Assembly (NCBI RefSeq): GCF_014652335.1
Contig: NZ_BMYP01000004.1
Location: 54,778-118,777 of the forward strand
Length of the DNA stretch: 64,000 nt
From: Vogesella fluminis
GTDB taxonomy: Bacteria > Pseudomonadota > Gammaproteobacteria > Burkholderiales > Chromobacteriaceae
Reading direction: 5' to 3'
Of this stretch, positions 17,562-28,807 are shown in pieces; the first letter of the stretch is position 1, and the number at the start of each line of letters is the position of its first letter. The notes under the pieces are model-generated. The model was not told where the DNA came from and did no database searches. It saw only the letters and a program-made list of their open reading frames with translations. A program made the position numbers and the translations under genes.

Positions 17562-17806
17562 GTTGCCGCTTTACGACAAACGACCGTTTGAATATATGGT
17601 GCGGAATAAGGGCGATTGCGGTGCACCATATTCCATTTTTTGTGCATATCGGCAGATTTGTTGCCAGAAGCAGTGGATCTTGCGCATCGGCAAGGTGCTG
17701 TTTATTCCGATGTCTTGGGGAGAAGGATGTCTGTCGCAGGAGGAACCGATAATTTTTGCTTGTTTTATTAAACGGTGCGGTTAAATTAATAGACGCTGGT
17801 TGAGCA

Positions 17807-17871
17807 CAGATTAGCCATCCCGGTATGCATAATAAAAGCGCTTTACAGCCCAAGCGATGCTGGCTAATCTG
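17807..17871. repeat. Perfect 11-bp inverted repeat with 43-base loop in the importer promoter region
   Basis: CAGATTAGCCA (17807-17817) and TGGCTAATCTG (17861-17871) are perfect complements. They flank the likely -10 element and start site of the downstream operon. The spacing (54 bases from start to start) is near five helical turns, which would suit looping by a regulator bound at both arms. No regulator gene is adjacent. Confidence 0.6.
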
Positions 17872-17924
17872 AATAAACTGAAACGCAATTCCGCATTGCG
17901 GAACTACAAAATGGAGAATACTGG

Positions 17925-19040
17925 ATGGGCATCTCGACACCGGCCAGTGACGCACTGGTCAGCTTTCGTGGCGTGCAGAAGAGCTACGATGGCGAGTCTC
18001 TGATCGTCAAGCATCTCGACCTCGACATCCGTCGCGGGGAATTTCTTACCATGCTCGGCCCCTCCGGTTCCGGCAAGACCACCTGCCTGATGATGCTGGC
18101 CGGTTTTGAAACCCCGACCCACGGCGAAATCCGCCTTGACGGCCAGTTGCTCAACAACGTGCCGCCGCACAAGCGCAACATCGGCATGGTGTTCCAGAAC
18201 TACGCACTGTTCCCGCACATGACGGTGGCGGAAAACCTCGCCTACCCGCTGACCATCCGCAAGATGAACAAGAGCGAGATCGCCGAACGCGTGAAAAAGG
18301 CGCTGGGCATGGTCAAGCTGGAAGCCCTTGCCAACCGCTATCCGGGCCAGATGTCCGGTGGCCAGCAGCAGCGCGTGGCACTGGCGCGGGCGCTGGTATT
18401 CGAACCGCAGCTGGTGCTGATGGACGAGCCGCTGGGCGCACTGGACAAGCAGCTGCGCGAACACATGCAGTTGGAGATCAAGCACATCCACGAAAGCCTG
18501 GGCATCACCGTGGTCTACGTGACCCATGACCAGGGCGAGGCGCTGACCATGTCCGACCGTGTGGCGGTATTCAAGGACGGCGTGATCCAGCAGATCGATG
18601 CGGCCAACGTACTGTACGAGGCACCGGTCAACTCCTTCGTTGCCAACTTCATTGGCGAGAACAACACCCTGCACGGCGAAGTGATCGATGTTGCCGGCCA
18701 GCAGTGTGCAGTGCGTCTGGCCAGCGGCGAAGTGGTCAAGGCTTCGGCGATCTGCATTGGCCGCAGCGGTGAGCCGACCTCGATGTCCATCCGTCCGGAG
18801 CGCGTGCGCCTCAACCGTCTGGCCGATGCCTGTGAAAACCGTCTCAAGGCCAAGCTGTCGGAATTCATCTATTTCGGCGATCACGTGCGCCTGCGCCTTG
18901 ATATTGCCGGCCAGAGCGGTTTCATGGTCAAGGTACCGGTCGGCGAGCTGGACAGCAGCTGGAAAACCGGCGACATGCTCGATGTCGGCTGGATGGCGCG
19001 CGATATCCGCGCCCTTGATTCCGCTGTCGTCAGCCACTAA
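17925..19040 (+). CDS. Polyamine/amino-acid type ABC importer ATP-binding protein (PotA family)
   Basis: This 371-residue ATPase has Walker [10 protein letters not shown], signature MSGGQQQR, Walker [13 protein letters not shown] and the switch histidine in [11 protein letters not shown]-terminal TOBE regulatory domain follows (about 240-371). It is typical of spermidine/putrescine and opine-type importers. GGAG lies 10 bases before the ATG. It is the first of four genes: ATPase, binding protein, large permease, small permease. The same order occurs in Pseudomonas agtABCD, which takes up 5-aminovalerate and GABA. The true substrate is unknown. Confidence 0.92.
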   Translation: MGISTPASDALVSFRGVQKSYDGESLIVKHLDLDIRRGEFLTMLGPSGSGKTTCLMMLAGFETPTHGEIRLDGQLLNNVPPHKRNIGMVFQNYALFPHMTVAENLAYPLTIRKMNKSEIAERVKKALGMVKLEALANRYPGQMSGGQQQRVALARALVFEPQLVLMDEPLGALDKQLREHMQLEIKHIHESLGITVVYVTHDQGEALTMSDRVAVFKDGVIQQIDAANVLYEAPVNSFVANFIGENNTLHGEVIDVAGQQCAVRLASGEVVKASAICIGRSGEPTSMSIRPERVRLNRLADACENRLKAKLSEFIYFGDHVRLRLDIAGQSGFMVKVPVGELDSSWKTGDMLDVGWMARDIRALDSAVVSH

Positions 19041-19111
19041 AAACAAGCCTGCCTACAGGCGAAAAAACCCCATGTAGTGCAAATGAGCAATACCCCCAGA
19101 GGAGAATGACA

Positions 19112-20152
19112 ATGACCAAGAAATACCTGCCACGCGTTGCTGTATTGTCGGTTGCCATGGCGCTGGCCGCCCCGGCAATGGCCAAGGACCTGACCGTGAT
19201 CTCGTTTGGTGGCGCCAACAAGGACGCCCAGGTTGCGGCCTACTACCAGACCTTCGAAAAGGCCACCGGCCACAAGATCACCGCCGGTGACTACAACGGC
19301 GAAATGGCCAAGATCAAGGCCATGGTCGATACCAGGAAAGTCAGCTGGGATCTGGTGGAAGTCGAATCGCCGGAACTGTTGCGTGGCTGCGAAGAAGGCA
19401 TGTTCGAGAAGATCAACTGGGCGAAAGTGGGCAACAAGGCCGACTTCGTGAAACCGGCAGTGACCGAATGTGGCGTCGGCATGTTCGTGTGGTCCACCGC
19501 GATGGCCTACAACGCCGACAAGCTGAAAGTGGCACCGAAGAGCTGGGCCGATTTCTGGGACGTGAAGAAATTCCCGGGCAAGCGCGGCCTGCGCAAGGGC
19601 GCCAAGTACACCCTGGAATTCGCGATCCAGGCTGACGGCGTGAAGCCGGCCGATGTGTACAAGGTACTGTCGACCAAGGCCGGTGTGGACCGTGCCTTCA
19701 AGAAACTGGACCAGCTGAAGCCGAACATCCAGTGGTGGGAGGCCGGCGCGCAGCCGCCGCAGTTCCTGGCCTCCGGTGACGTGGTGATGAGCTCGGCCTA
19801 CAACGGCCGTATCGATACCGCACAGAAGGAAGGCAAGAACCTGAAAGTGGTGTGGACCGGCAGCGTGTACGACGTCGACTCGTGGGCGATTCCGAAGGGC
19901 TCGCCGAAGCTGAAGGAAGCGATGGACTTCATCGCCCACGCCAGCAAGCCGGAATACCAGGCCATTTACTCCAGCAAGATCGCCTACGGCCCGACCAATA
20001 TGAAGGCAATCCAGAAAGTCGATCCGCGCTCGGCATCCAACCTGCCGACCTGGCCGGCCAACCTGCGTAGCGCGCTGGCTCTGGACGTGAACTTCTGGGT
20101 TGAGAACGGCGAAGAGCTGGAAGAGCGTTTCAACGCCTGGGCTGCACGCTAA
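19112..20152 (+). CDS. ABC importer periplasmic substrate-binding protein (PotD/PotF-like)
   Basis: This 346-residue secreted binding protein begins MTKKYLPRVAVLSVAMALAA with an AMA-K cleavage site. The mature start DLTVISFGGANKDAQVAAYYQTFEK and motifs such as WDLVEVESPELLRGCEEG and PGKRGLRKGAKYTLEFA match the spermidine/putrescine/opine binding family (COG0687). AGGAG seven bases before the ATG at 19112 decides the start over an ATG two codons upstream, which would have no spacing. It pairs with the flanking ATPase and permeases. Substrate is not resolved: polyamine, GABA or 5-aminovalerate are the main options. Confidence 0.9.
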   Translation: MTKKYLPRVAVLSVAMALAAPAMAKDLTVISFGGANKDAQVAAYYQTFEKATGHKITAGDYNGEMAKIKAMVDTRKVSWDLVEVESPELLRGCEEGMFEKINWAKVGNKADFVKPAVTECGVGMFVWSTAMAYNADKLKVAPKSWADFWDVKKFPGKRGLRKGAKYTLEFAIQADGVKPADVYKVLSTKAGVDRAFKKLDQLKPNIQWWEAGAQPPQFLASGDVVMSSAYNGRIDTAQKEGKNLKVVWTGSVYDVDSWAIPKGSPKLKEAMDFIAHASKPEYQAIYSSKIAYGPTNMKAIQKVDPRSASNLPTWPANLRSALALDVNFWVENGEELEERFNAWAAR

Positions 20153-20173
20153 CCGCTGTCCTGGCGGCCGGAT

Positions 20174-20203
20174 CCCGTTGCGGCCAACGTTGGCCGCAAC
20201 GGG
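20174..20203. repeat. Perfect 30-bp palindrome containing two dispersed-repeat cores
   Basis: The sequence reads identically on both strands over 30 bases (arms start CCCGTTGCGGCCAAC). It contains two fused, opposed copies of TGCGGCCAACGTT. It lies 22 bases after the binding-protein stop, before the permease gene. In RNA it would be a long hairpin without T-run, so it more likely stabilises the upstream cistron than terminates. Confidence 0.9.
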
Positions 20204-20272
20204 GGACGGTTGCCGTTGTCTGCTGCCATGCGGCCCGGTCCTGACCGGGTTGCACTCATCAAGTGTTTGCCC

Positions 20273-21535
20273 ATGTCCGAGACCATGACCATGAATGCGC
20301 CACTGACTGCCGCCGACGGCGAATCCCTGAAAGTCAAGCTGGCCCGCGAACGTCGCAACAAGCAGCTGAAGGCTATCGCGCTGGTTGCGCCACTGGCGCT
20401 GTTCCTGTTGCTGACCTTCCTGGTGCCGATTGCCATGCTGCTCAAGCGCAGCGTGGATAACCCGGAAGTCATTACCTATCTGCCGCAGACCTCGGCCGAG
20501 ATCGCCGGCTGGGATCGCCGCGGCCTGCCATCGGAAGCGGTGTTTGCCGCGATGGCACGAGACCTGACCATCGCCAAGGAGCAGAAAACCGTTTCCGAAA
20601 TCTCCAAGCGCCTGAACATGGACATCAGCGGCTTCCGCTCGCTGATCCAGCGCAGCGCGCGCAAGATGCCGCTGGAAGTGGCTGCCGGTGAATCGGTGCG
20701 CGACCAGTTCATCGCGATGGATGAACGCTGGGGCGACCCCGAGCACTGGCACGTGATCGCCAAGAACGCCAAGTCGTGGACGCCGTACTACCTGTACAGC
20801 TCGCTGGACCTGCGTGAAACCAAGGCCGGCACCCCGGAGCTGGCGCCGGAAGAAGAACGCGCCTTCCTCAGCATCTTCGGCCGCACGCTGTGGATGAGCA
20901 TGTGGATCACGCTGATCAGCGTGCTGCTGGGCTACCCGGTTGCTTACTGGCTGGCCAACCTGCCGGCGCGCAAGAGCAACCTGCTGATGATCCTGGTGCT
21001 GCTGCCGTTCTGGACCTCGGTGCTGGTGCGGGTGGCATCGTGGATCGTGCTCTTGCAACAGGAGGGTCTGATCAACTCCGCGCTGATGGGGCTGGGCATC
21101 ATCGGTGAGCCGCTGCAGCTGGCGTTCAACCGCACCGGCGTCTACATCGCCATGGTGCACATCCTGCTGCCGTTCGTGATCCTGCCGGCCTACAGCGTGA
21201 TGAAGAGCATTCCGCCGACCTATATGCGCGCCGCCATCTCGCTGGGCGACCACCCGTTCGCCGCGTTCTGGAAGATCTACTTCCCGCAGACGGTAGCCGG
21301 TGTTGCCGCCGGCGCCCTGCTGGTGTTCATCATGTGCATGGGCTACTACATCACCCCGGCCCTGCTGGGCGGCCCGCAAGAGCAGATGGTCAGCTACTAC
21401 GTCGCGTTCTACACCAACGTCACCATCAACTGGGGCATGGCCGCGGCACTGGGCTCGCTGCTGCTGGTTGCCACCATGACGCTGTACGCGGTGTACAGCA
21501 AGCTGGTGGGTGCTAACAAACTGAGTCTGGGGTAA
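20273..21535 (+). CDS. ABC importer permease with large extracytoplasmic insertion
   Basis: About 420 residues. After a first membrane segment (AIALVAPLALFLLLTFLVPIA) there is a roughly 140-residue soluble insertion. Five further membrane segments follow. The EAA-type loop reads YMRAAISLGDHPFAAFWKIYFPQT. Permeases of this size, with the insertion after helix 1, are typical of one branch of polyamine/opine importers. The start is uncertain: ATG 20273 (MSETMTMNAPL) has only a weak ribosome site, and ATG 20285 or 20291 are alternatives. It is separated from the next permease by three bases. Confidence 0.88.
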   Translation: MSETMTMNAPLTAADGESLKVKLARERRNKQLKAIALVAPLALFLLLTFLVPIAMLLKRSVDNPEVITYLPQTSAEIAGWDRRGLPSEAVFAAMARDLTIAKEQKTVSEISKRLNMDISGFRSLIQRSARKMPLEVAAGESVRDQFIAMDERWGDPEHWHVIAKNAKSWTPYYLYSSLDLRETKAGTPELAPEEERAFLSIFGRTLWMSMWITLISVLLGYPVAYWLANLPARKSNLLMILVLLPFWTSVLVRVASWIVLLQQEGLINSALMGLGIIGEPLQLAFNRTGVYIAMVHILLPFVILPAYSVMKSIPPTYMRAAISLGDHPFAAFWKIYFPQTVAGVAAGALLVFIMCMGYYITPALLGGPQEQMVSYYVAFYTNVTINWGMAAALGSLLLVATMTLYAVYSKLVGANKLSLG

Positions 21536-21538
21536 ATC

Positions 21539-22366
21539 ATGCTGCCAAACTACGCTTCCCCGATCGAGCGCATCTGGTTCTGGACGTTCCGCATCCTGTG
21601 CGTGTCGGTCCTGATCTTCCTGGTGTCGCCGCTGCTGGTGATCATTCCGCTCTCGTTCTCGGACAACACCTTCCTGCTGTACCCGATCGAGAACTTCTCG
21701 CTGCGCTGGTACCACGAGTTTTTCGGTAACGAGGTGTGGCTGAATTCGTTGAAGAACAGCTTCATCGTGGCACCGGTCGCCACCCTGCTGGCAATGGTGC
21801 TCGGCTCGCTGGCCGCGGTCGGCCTGACTTCCAGCGACTTCCCCGGCAAGTCGCTGCTGATGAGCATCCTGATCTCGCCGATGGTGGTGCCGGTGGTGAT
21901 CGTCGGTGTCGGTGCCTACCTGTTCTTCGCACCGCTGGGGCTGACCAGCAGCTACCTCGGCCTGATCCTGGTGCATACCGCGCTGGGCGTGCCGTTCGTG
22001 GTGATCACCGTATCGGCGACACTGGGCAACTTCAACGCCAACCTGATCAAGGCCAGCGCCAACCTCGGTGCCAACCCGCTGACCACCTACCGCCGCGTGG
22101 TGTTCCCGCTGATCGCGCCGGGCGTGATCTCCGGCGGCCTGTTCGCCTTCGCCACCTCGTTCGACGAAGTGGTGGTCACCCTGTTCCTGGCCGGTCCGGA
22201 ACAGTCGACGCTGCCACGGCAGATGTTCGGCGGCATCAAGGAAAACATCAGCCCGGCGATCGCCGCCGCGGCCACGGTGCTGATCCTGTTCTCCATCGCG
22301 CTGCTGCTGACGCTGGAATGGCTGCGCGGCCGTGCCGAAAAGATGCGCACCGCAGCCGTACACTGA
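21539..22366 (+). CDS. ABC importer permease (PotC/PotI-type)
   Basis: This 275-residue permease has six predicted membrane helices. The N-terminal part reads RIWFWTFRILCVSVLIFLVS and the EAA loop ASANLGANPLTTYRRVVFPLIAPGVISGG. It is the second half of the permease pair and the last gene of the operon. A strong terminator follows at 22389. The spacing to the preceding gene (TAA, then ATG three bases later) indicates tight coupling. Confidence 0.92.
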   Translation: MLPNYASPIERIWFWTFRILCVSVLIFLVSPLLVIIPLSFSDNTFLLYPIENFSLRWYHEFFGNEVWLNSLKNSFIVAPVATLLAMVLGSLAAVGLTSSDFPGKSLLMSILISPMVVPVVIVGVGAYLFFAPLGLTSSYLGLILVHTALGVPFVVITVSATLGNFNANLIKASANLGANPLTTYRRVVFPLIAPGVISGGLFAFATSFDEVVVTLFLAGPEQSTLPRQMFGGIKENISPAIAAAATVLILFSIALLLTLEWLRGRAEKMRTAAVH

Positions 22367-22388
22367 TCCCGACGCTTTGTCGCGGCCA

Positions 22389-22417
22389 CGCCCGTACCTG
22401 CCGGTACGGGCGTTTTT
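22389..22417 (+). terminator. Rho-independent terminator of the ABC importer operon
   Basis: CGCCCGTACC and GGTACGGGCG form a perfect 10-bp stem with a four-base loop, followed by TTTTT. Confidence 0.95.
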
Positions 22418-22440
22418 GTTGTGGATGTCCTATGTTTGGT

Positions 22441-22455
22441 GTTGCGGCCAACCTT
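22441..22455 (+). repeat. Dispersed uptake-like repeat, single copy
   Basis: GTTGCGGCCAACCTT, 24 bases downstream of the importer terminator, in a 271-base gap (22367-22637) that otherwise shows no gene. A TTGCGG half-copy follows directly. Confidence 0.85.
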
Positions 22456-22637
22456 GTTGCGGTATGGCGCCGGCCGCGGTGCGGGCAAGCCGCCGCCCGC
22501 CTGTGGCACCCCTCACGGCCGCAGGGTTGGCGCTGGCCGGTGGGCACGCCATAATCGGCAGCTTGCCGGCATTGCCGCGCCCGCGCTGGCGCGGGGCGGC
22601 AGCGCAATCGCCATCGTCTCGTCACGGGTCCGTCACC

Positions 22638-23726
22638 ATGCGCCGAATGCTTGCCCTGCTACTGTGTTGCCTCAGCCTGCCCGCGATGGCGTTGTCGGTG
22701 ACCTTCATCAATCCCGGCAAGCGCGACGAGGTGTACTGGCTGACCGCGACGCGGGCGATGGAGGCGGCAGCAAGCGATCTCGGCATCCGGCTGCGGGTGC
22801 TGTACGCCGAGCGCGAGCATCCGCGCGTGCTGGTCTTGGCACGGCAGATCATCGCGCTGCCGGCGGCGCAGCGGCCGGACTACGTGGTGTTCAGCAACGA
22901 TTACGGCACCGCGCCGGAGCTGCTGCGCCTGTTCGAGGCCGCCGGCATCCGCAGCTTCATGGCCTTCAGTGGCCGCGACGACCAGCCGGGCCAACCGGCA
23001 ATCGGCCTGCCGCGCATGCACTTCCGCCACTGGCTCGGCTCGCTGGTGCCGCGTGCCGAGGATGCCGGCTACCTCACCGCGCGGGCGTTGATCGAGCGCG
23101 GCCGCCGTGCCGGCCTGCCGCGTATCAATGGCAAGCTGCCGCTGCTGGCCATCGGCGGCGACCGCTCGACGCCCAGTTCCCTGCTGCGCAGCGAAGGCAT
23201 GCGCCGCGCGGTGACCGAGGCCGGCGACGTGGTGCTGCTGCAGGAGGTCCACGCCGGCTGGGACCGGCAGCGTGCACAGGAGCAGGGCGGCTGGCTGTTC
23301 CGGCGCTATCCGCAGGTGCGGCTGCTGTGGGCCGGCAACGACCTGATGGCCTTCGGCGCGATGGACGCCTGGCGCCAGCGCGGCGGCACGCCGGGCAAGG
23401 ATGCCTTCTTCAGCGGCATCAATACCTCGGCGCAGGCGCTGGCGGCGCTGCGCGACGGCAGCCTCAGCGTGCTGGCCGGCGGCCACTTCATCGCCGGTGC
23501 CTGGTCGCTGGTGATGCTCTACGATTACCATCATGGGCGCGACTTTGCCGACGAGGGGCTGGAGCTGGTGCGGCCGATGTTCACCCTGTTCGACGACCGC
23601 AGCGCGGCGCGCTTCATGCAGCGCTACGGCAAGCTGGATTTCAGCCGCGTCGATTTCCGCCGCTACAGCAAGCAGCACAACCCCGGGCTGCGCCGCTACA
23701 ACTTCGATTTCCGCCAGCTGCTGTAA
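22638..23726 (+). CDS. Periplasmic sugar-binding-like protein paired with a diguanylate cyclase
   Basis: This 362-residue protein has a signal peptide (MRRMLALLLCCLSLPAMALS) and then a type I periplasmic binding fold of the RbsB/LuxP class: VTFINPGKRDEVYWLTATRAM, PDYVVFSNDYGTAPELL, LLAIGGDRSTPSSLLRSEGMRRAV, LWAGNDLMAFGAMDAW. There is no ABC ATPase or permease nearby. Instead it stops 13 bases before a membrane diguanylate cyclase gene with a good ribosome site in between. I infer that it reports a periplasmic ligand to the cyclase, like NspS-MbaA or LuxP-LuxQ pairs. The ATG at 22638 has a weak ribosome site; ATG 22647 is possible. Confidence 0.8.
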   Translation: MRRMLALLLCCLSLPAMALSVTFINPGKRDEVYWLTATRAMEAAASDLGIRLRVLYAEREHPRVLVLARQIIALPAAQRPDYVVFSNDYGTAPELLRLFEAAGIRSFMAFSGRDDQPGQPAIGLPRMHFRHWLGSLVPRAEDAGYLTARALIERGRRAGLPRINGKLPLLAIGGDRSTPSSLLRSEGMRRAVTEAGDVVLLQEVHAGWDRQRAQEQGGWLFRRYPQVRLLWAGNDLMAFGAMDAWRQRGGTPGKDAFFSGINTSAQALAALRDGSLSVLAGGHFIAGAWSLVMLYDYHHGRDFADEGLELVRPMFTLFDDRSAARFMQRYGKLDFSRVDFRRYSKQHNPGLRRYNFDFRQLL

Positions 23727-23739
23727 TGCCAGAGGAGTC

Positions 23740-24972
23740 ATGGTGACCGCTGCCTACCGTCCGCTCGCCCACGTGCTGATCCGCCGCATCATGCTGCTGG
23801 CGACCGCCTGCGCGCTGCTGCTCTGCGCGGTGCAGGGCGTGCTGACCTACCGCCAGGTGCAGCAGCGCTTCGAGGCCACGCTGCAGGACATCGTCAGCAG
23901 CAACCTGCCGATGCTGTCGGTCGGCATCTGGGACATCGAAGCCGAGGCGGTACGGCGCCAGCTGGAAACCATCGCCGCCAAGCCGGAGATCGGCTACGCG
24001 CGGCTGAATGTCGCCACCGGCCAGGTGTTCGAGGCCGGCGACGCCGCGCTGCTGCGGCAGCAGCCCGGCCGCCGCTTCGACATCCCGCCGCCGCGCGGCA
24101 GCGGCGAGGCGCTGGGCACGCTGCTGATCGCGGTGCAGCCGGCGCTGCTGTACCAGGCGCTGACGCAGGCGCTGCTCGCCGTCTTCCTCGGCTACCTGCT
24201 GCTGACGCTGCTGATCTGCGGCCTGGTCGCCTACGTACTGCGCCGTGAGGTGGAGCGTCCGCTGCGCGACATGGCCGACTTTGCCGGCCGGCTGGCGCCG
24301 TCATCGCTGACTGCGCCGCTGCAGCTGTCGCGGCCGGCGCGGCCGCATCACGACGAGATCGACCTGGTGGCGCGCGGCTTTGCCACGCTGCAGGCGGCGA
24401 TCAGCCGCCACATCGACACCCTGGACCAGCAGGTGGAGGAGCGCACCCGGCAGCTGGACGCCGCGCTCAGCGACATCCGCGAGCTGTCGATCCGCGACGG
24501 GCTGACCGGCTGCTACAACCGCGCGCTGCTCAGCGAGCGGCTGCCGTCGGAGCTGGAGCGCGCGCAGCGCTACCAGCGGCCGCTGGCGGTGGTGTTCTGC
24601 GACGCCGACCACTTCAAGCCGGTCAACGACCGTTTTGGCCACCTCGCCGGCGACGAGGTGCTGCGCGCCATCGCACAGCGCCTGGGCAGCCAGCTGCGGC
24701 AGGACATCGACTGGGTGGTGCGCTTCGGCGGCGAGGAGTTCGTCATCGTGCTGCCGGAAACCGGCCTTGCCGCGGCGCTGGTGACGGCGGAGCGGCTGCG
24801 CGCGGCGATCAGCACCTCGGTGATCCTCGCCGACGGCCGCACGGTGCGGATCACCGCCAGCCTGGGGGTGGCCGCGTTCCAGGGCGGGGAGGACGTGGAG
24901 AGCCTGCTCAATCGTGCCGATACCCAGCTGTACCTGGCGAAGCAGGGCGGCCGCAACCGGGTGATGGGTTAG
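23740..24972 (+). CDS. Membrane-bound diguanylate cyclase (GGEEF)
   Basis: This 410-residue protein probably makes cyclic di-GMP. Layout: a membrane helix near residues 15-35, about 100 periplasmic residues ([23 protein letters not shown]), a second helix ([22 protein letters not shown]), a HAMP-like linker and coiled coil ([21 protein letters not shown]), then the GGDEF domain from about 250. The signature GGEEF is at residues 330-334. The product-inhibition site RxxD is not intact: the equivalent positions read QDID, with the Arg shifted by one. ATG 23740 and GTG 23743 are both possible starts after AGAGGAG. It is probably cotranscribed with the binding protein upstream. Confidence 0.92.
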   Translation: MVTAAYRPLAHVLIRRIMLLATACALLLCAVQGVLTYRQVQQRFEATLQDIVSSNLPMLSVGIWDIEAEAVRRQLETIAAKPEIGYARLNVATGQVFEAGDAALLRQQPGRRFDIPPPRGSGEALGTLLIAVQPALLYQALTQALLAVFLGYLLLTLLICGLVAYVLRREVERPLRDMADFAGRLAPSSLTAPLQLSRPARPHHDEIDLVARGFATLQAAISRHIDTLDQQVEERTRQLDAALSDIRELSIRDGLTGCYNRALLSERLPSELERAQRYQRPLAVVFCDADHFKPVNDRFGHLAGDEVLRAIAQRLGSQLRQDIDWVVRFGGEEFVIVLPETGLAAALVTAERLRAAISTSVILADGRTVRITASLGVAAFQGGEDVESLLNRADTQLYLAKQGGRNRVMG

Positions 24973-25019
24973 CCGCCGTCACCGCCATCACCACTTAGTA
25001 CCGCCACCGTCGTCGCCAT

Positions 25020-25050
25020 TGCGGCCAACCTTGTCTCAAGGTTGGCCGCA
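25020..25050. repeat. Dispersed repeat, inverted pair before copA
   Basis: TGCGGCCAACCTTG and CAAGGTTGGCCGCA form a perfect 14-bp stem with a TCT loop, 47 bases after the cyclase stop codon. No T-run follows. It separates the cyclase operon from the copper promoter. Confidence 0.9.
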
Positions 25051-25109
25051 GTGTTTGGTGGGGCGGTGTTTGCTGGGGCGTTGCGAGAAACAGGGCGGCC
25101 GGCGGCAAC

Positions 25110-25136
25110 TTGTCATATACCCTGCTGGGGTATACT
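25110..25136 (+). promoter_or_regulatory. copA promoter with CsoR-like copper operator
   Basis: A perfect inverted repeat TATACCC-TGCTG-GGGTATA spans 25116-25134, which resembles CsoR-type operators (GC-rich core with TATACC/GGTATA arms). It lies in the spacer between a -35-like TTGTCA (25110-25115) and a -10 TATACT (25131-25136), 35 bases before the copA start. Binding there would block RNA polymerase until copper releases the repressor. The spacer is 15 bases, short for a standard promoter. No csoR gene is in the window. Confidence 0.65.
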
Positions 25137-25170
25137 ATGGATCAGTATCGACCATCCCCGGAGCCGTGCC

Positions 25171-27525
<2,355 letters not shown>

Positions 27526-27569
27526 CTGGCGGCTGGTGAGCGACCGGCAGTCCGGCTGCTTTCTTCATC

Positions 27570-27842
27570 TCAGTCCAGCGGCACGAACCACTCCGCGTGC
27601 CGCGCCAGCGCGGCCAGCAGCGGCCGCGTCGCCAGCGCGTCTTGCAGCGCCTGCTGCAGCGCGTCGGCGTCGGCCACCGCCTCGTACACCTCCATCCAGG
27701 TCTGATCATCGTCGCGGCGTCGCAATAATCTGCCCTTGATGCCGATTATTTTTTCGATTTCTGCCAGTAGTGTCTCTGCCTGCTGCCGGATTGGCAGAAT
27801 GTTGTCCTGCACGCAGTAGTAGAGGTAAAGCGCGGCGGCCAT
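27570..27842 (-). CDS. DUF4936 family protein
   Basis: This 90-residue protein beginning MAAALYLYYCVQDNILPIRQ matches the small DUF4936 group found in Neisseriales and other betaproteobacteria. The function is unknown. The text ALYLYYCVQ and TWMEVYEAVADADALQQAL suggests a ferredoxin-like alpha/beta fold, as in stress-response barrel proteins. It is divergent from tyrA and convergent with copA. Confidence 0.75.
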   Translation of the reverse strand: MAAALYLYYCVQDNILPIRQQAETLLAEIEKIIGIKGRLLRRRDDDQTWMEVYEAVADADALQQALQDALATRPLLAALARHAEWFVPLD

Positions 27843-27913
27843 GTTTACTCCTTTTGCAGTGCAAAAATAAGGTTATGATAGCCGCTTCGATAGCGACAGA
27901 ACGGGACGGTAGC

Positions 27914-28807
27914 ATGCAGGCGGGTGAGGGCAAGTTGACCCTGGTGGTGATCGGCGTCGGCCTGATTGGCGGCTCGTTTGCGCTGGCACTGAAGCGTGCC
28001 GGCAAGGTTGGCCGCGTGATCGGGGTCGGGCGCTCGGCGGCCAACCTGGAGCGCGCCATCGAACTGGGCGTGATCGACGAGGCCAGCCACAGCGCCGCCG
28101 ACGCGGTGCGCCACGCCGACATCGTGCTGGTGGCGACGCCGGTGGGGCAGATGGCGCGCGTGTTCGCCGACATCGCGCCGCAGCTGCCGGCGCACTGCGT
28201 GGTCACCGACGGCGGCAGCACCAAGAGCGACGTGGTGGCGCTGATGCGCGCGCACCTCGCCGGCCACCTGGCGCAGTGCGTGCCGGCGCACCCGATTGCC
28301 GGTTCCGACCTGTCCGGTGCCGTCGCCGCGCAGTACGGCCTGTACGACAACCGCCGCATCGTGGTGACGCCGCTGCCGGAAACGGCCGCCGCCGCCGCCG
28401 CCCTGGTGCGCGAGCTGTGGCAGGCCTGTGGCGCGCGGGTGTACGAGATGAGCGCCGCCGAGCACGACGCGGTGTTCGCCACCGTCAGCCACCTGCCGCA
28501 CCTGCTGGCCTTCGCCTATGTCGACATGATTGTCGCCAAGCCGGATGGCGAGCGCTGTTTCGATTTTGCCGCCACCGGTTTTCGCGATTTCACCCGCATC
28601 GCCGGCAGCCATCCGGAGATGTGGCGCGACATCGCGCTGGCCAACCGCGACGCGCTGCTGGCAGAGCTGGACGGCTACCGCGCGGCGCTGGACAGCCTGC
28701 GCGATGAGCTGGCCAGCGGCGATGCCGCGGCGTTGACCTCGCGTTTCGAGCGCGCGCGCGAGGCGCGTCATGGCTGGCACCAGAAGTTCCTGCGGGGCAA
28801 TGCATGA
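27914..28807 (+). CDS. tyrA: Prephenate dehydrogenase
   Basis: This enzyme oxidises prephenate (or arogenate) to 4-hydroxyphenylpyruvate in tyrosine synthesis. The 297-residue protein opens with the NAD-binding motif [20 protein letters not shown]. Further motifs include [23 protein letters not shown], and [18 protein letters not shown], with the catalytic histidines in the latter two. The ATG at 27914 follows GGGACGG. It has no chorismate mutase or ACT fusion. The stop overlaps the next start (ATGA). An exact dispersed repeat copy (28004-28015) encodes Lys-Val-Gly-Arg here. Confidence 0.93.
   Translation: MQAGEGKLTLVVIGVGLIGGSFALALKRAGKVGRVIGVGRSAANLERAIELGVIDEASHSAADAVRHADIVLVATPVGQMARVFADIAPQLPAHCVVTDGGSTKSDVVALMRAHLAGHLAQCVPAHPIAGSDLSGAVAAQYGLYDNRRIVVTPLPETAAAAAALVRELWQACGARVYEMSAAEHDAVFATVSHLPHLLAFAYVDMIVAKPDGERCFDFAATGFRDFTRIAGSHPEMWRDIALANRDALLAELDGYRAALDSLRDELASGDAAALTSRFERAREARHGWHQKFLRGNA

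Larger units (their letters stand above)
17511..17924. other. Intergenic region before the ABC importer operon
   Basis: This is 414 bases. After the gdhB terminator the sequence is AT-rich (17560-17880) and contains no convincing gene. It probably holds the importer promoter: TTGAGC at 17800 and TATGCA/CATAAT near 17824-17833 are candidate elements. They lie within a long-range inverted repeat described separately. Confidence 0.55.

Noticed and set aside
10529..25050. The repeat as a REP/BIME-type extragenic palindrome.
   Set aside because: Eight exact copies lie inside coding genes as single words and in different frames, which REP elements do not do; the opposed pairs are best seen as two words placed together.
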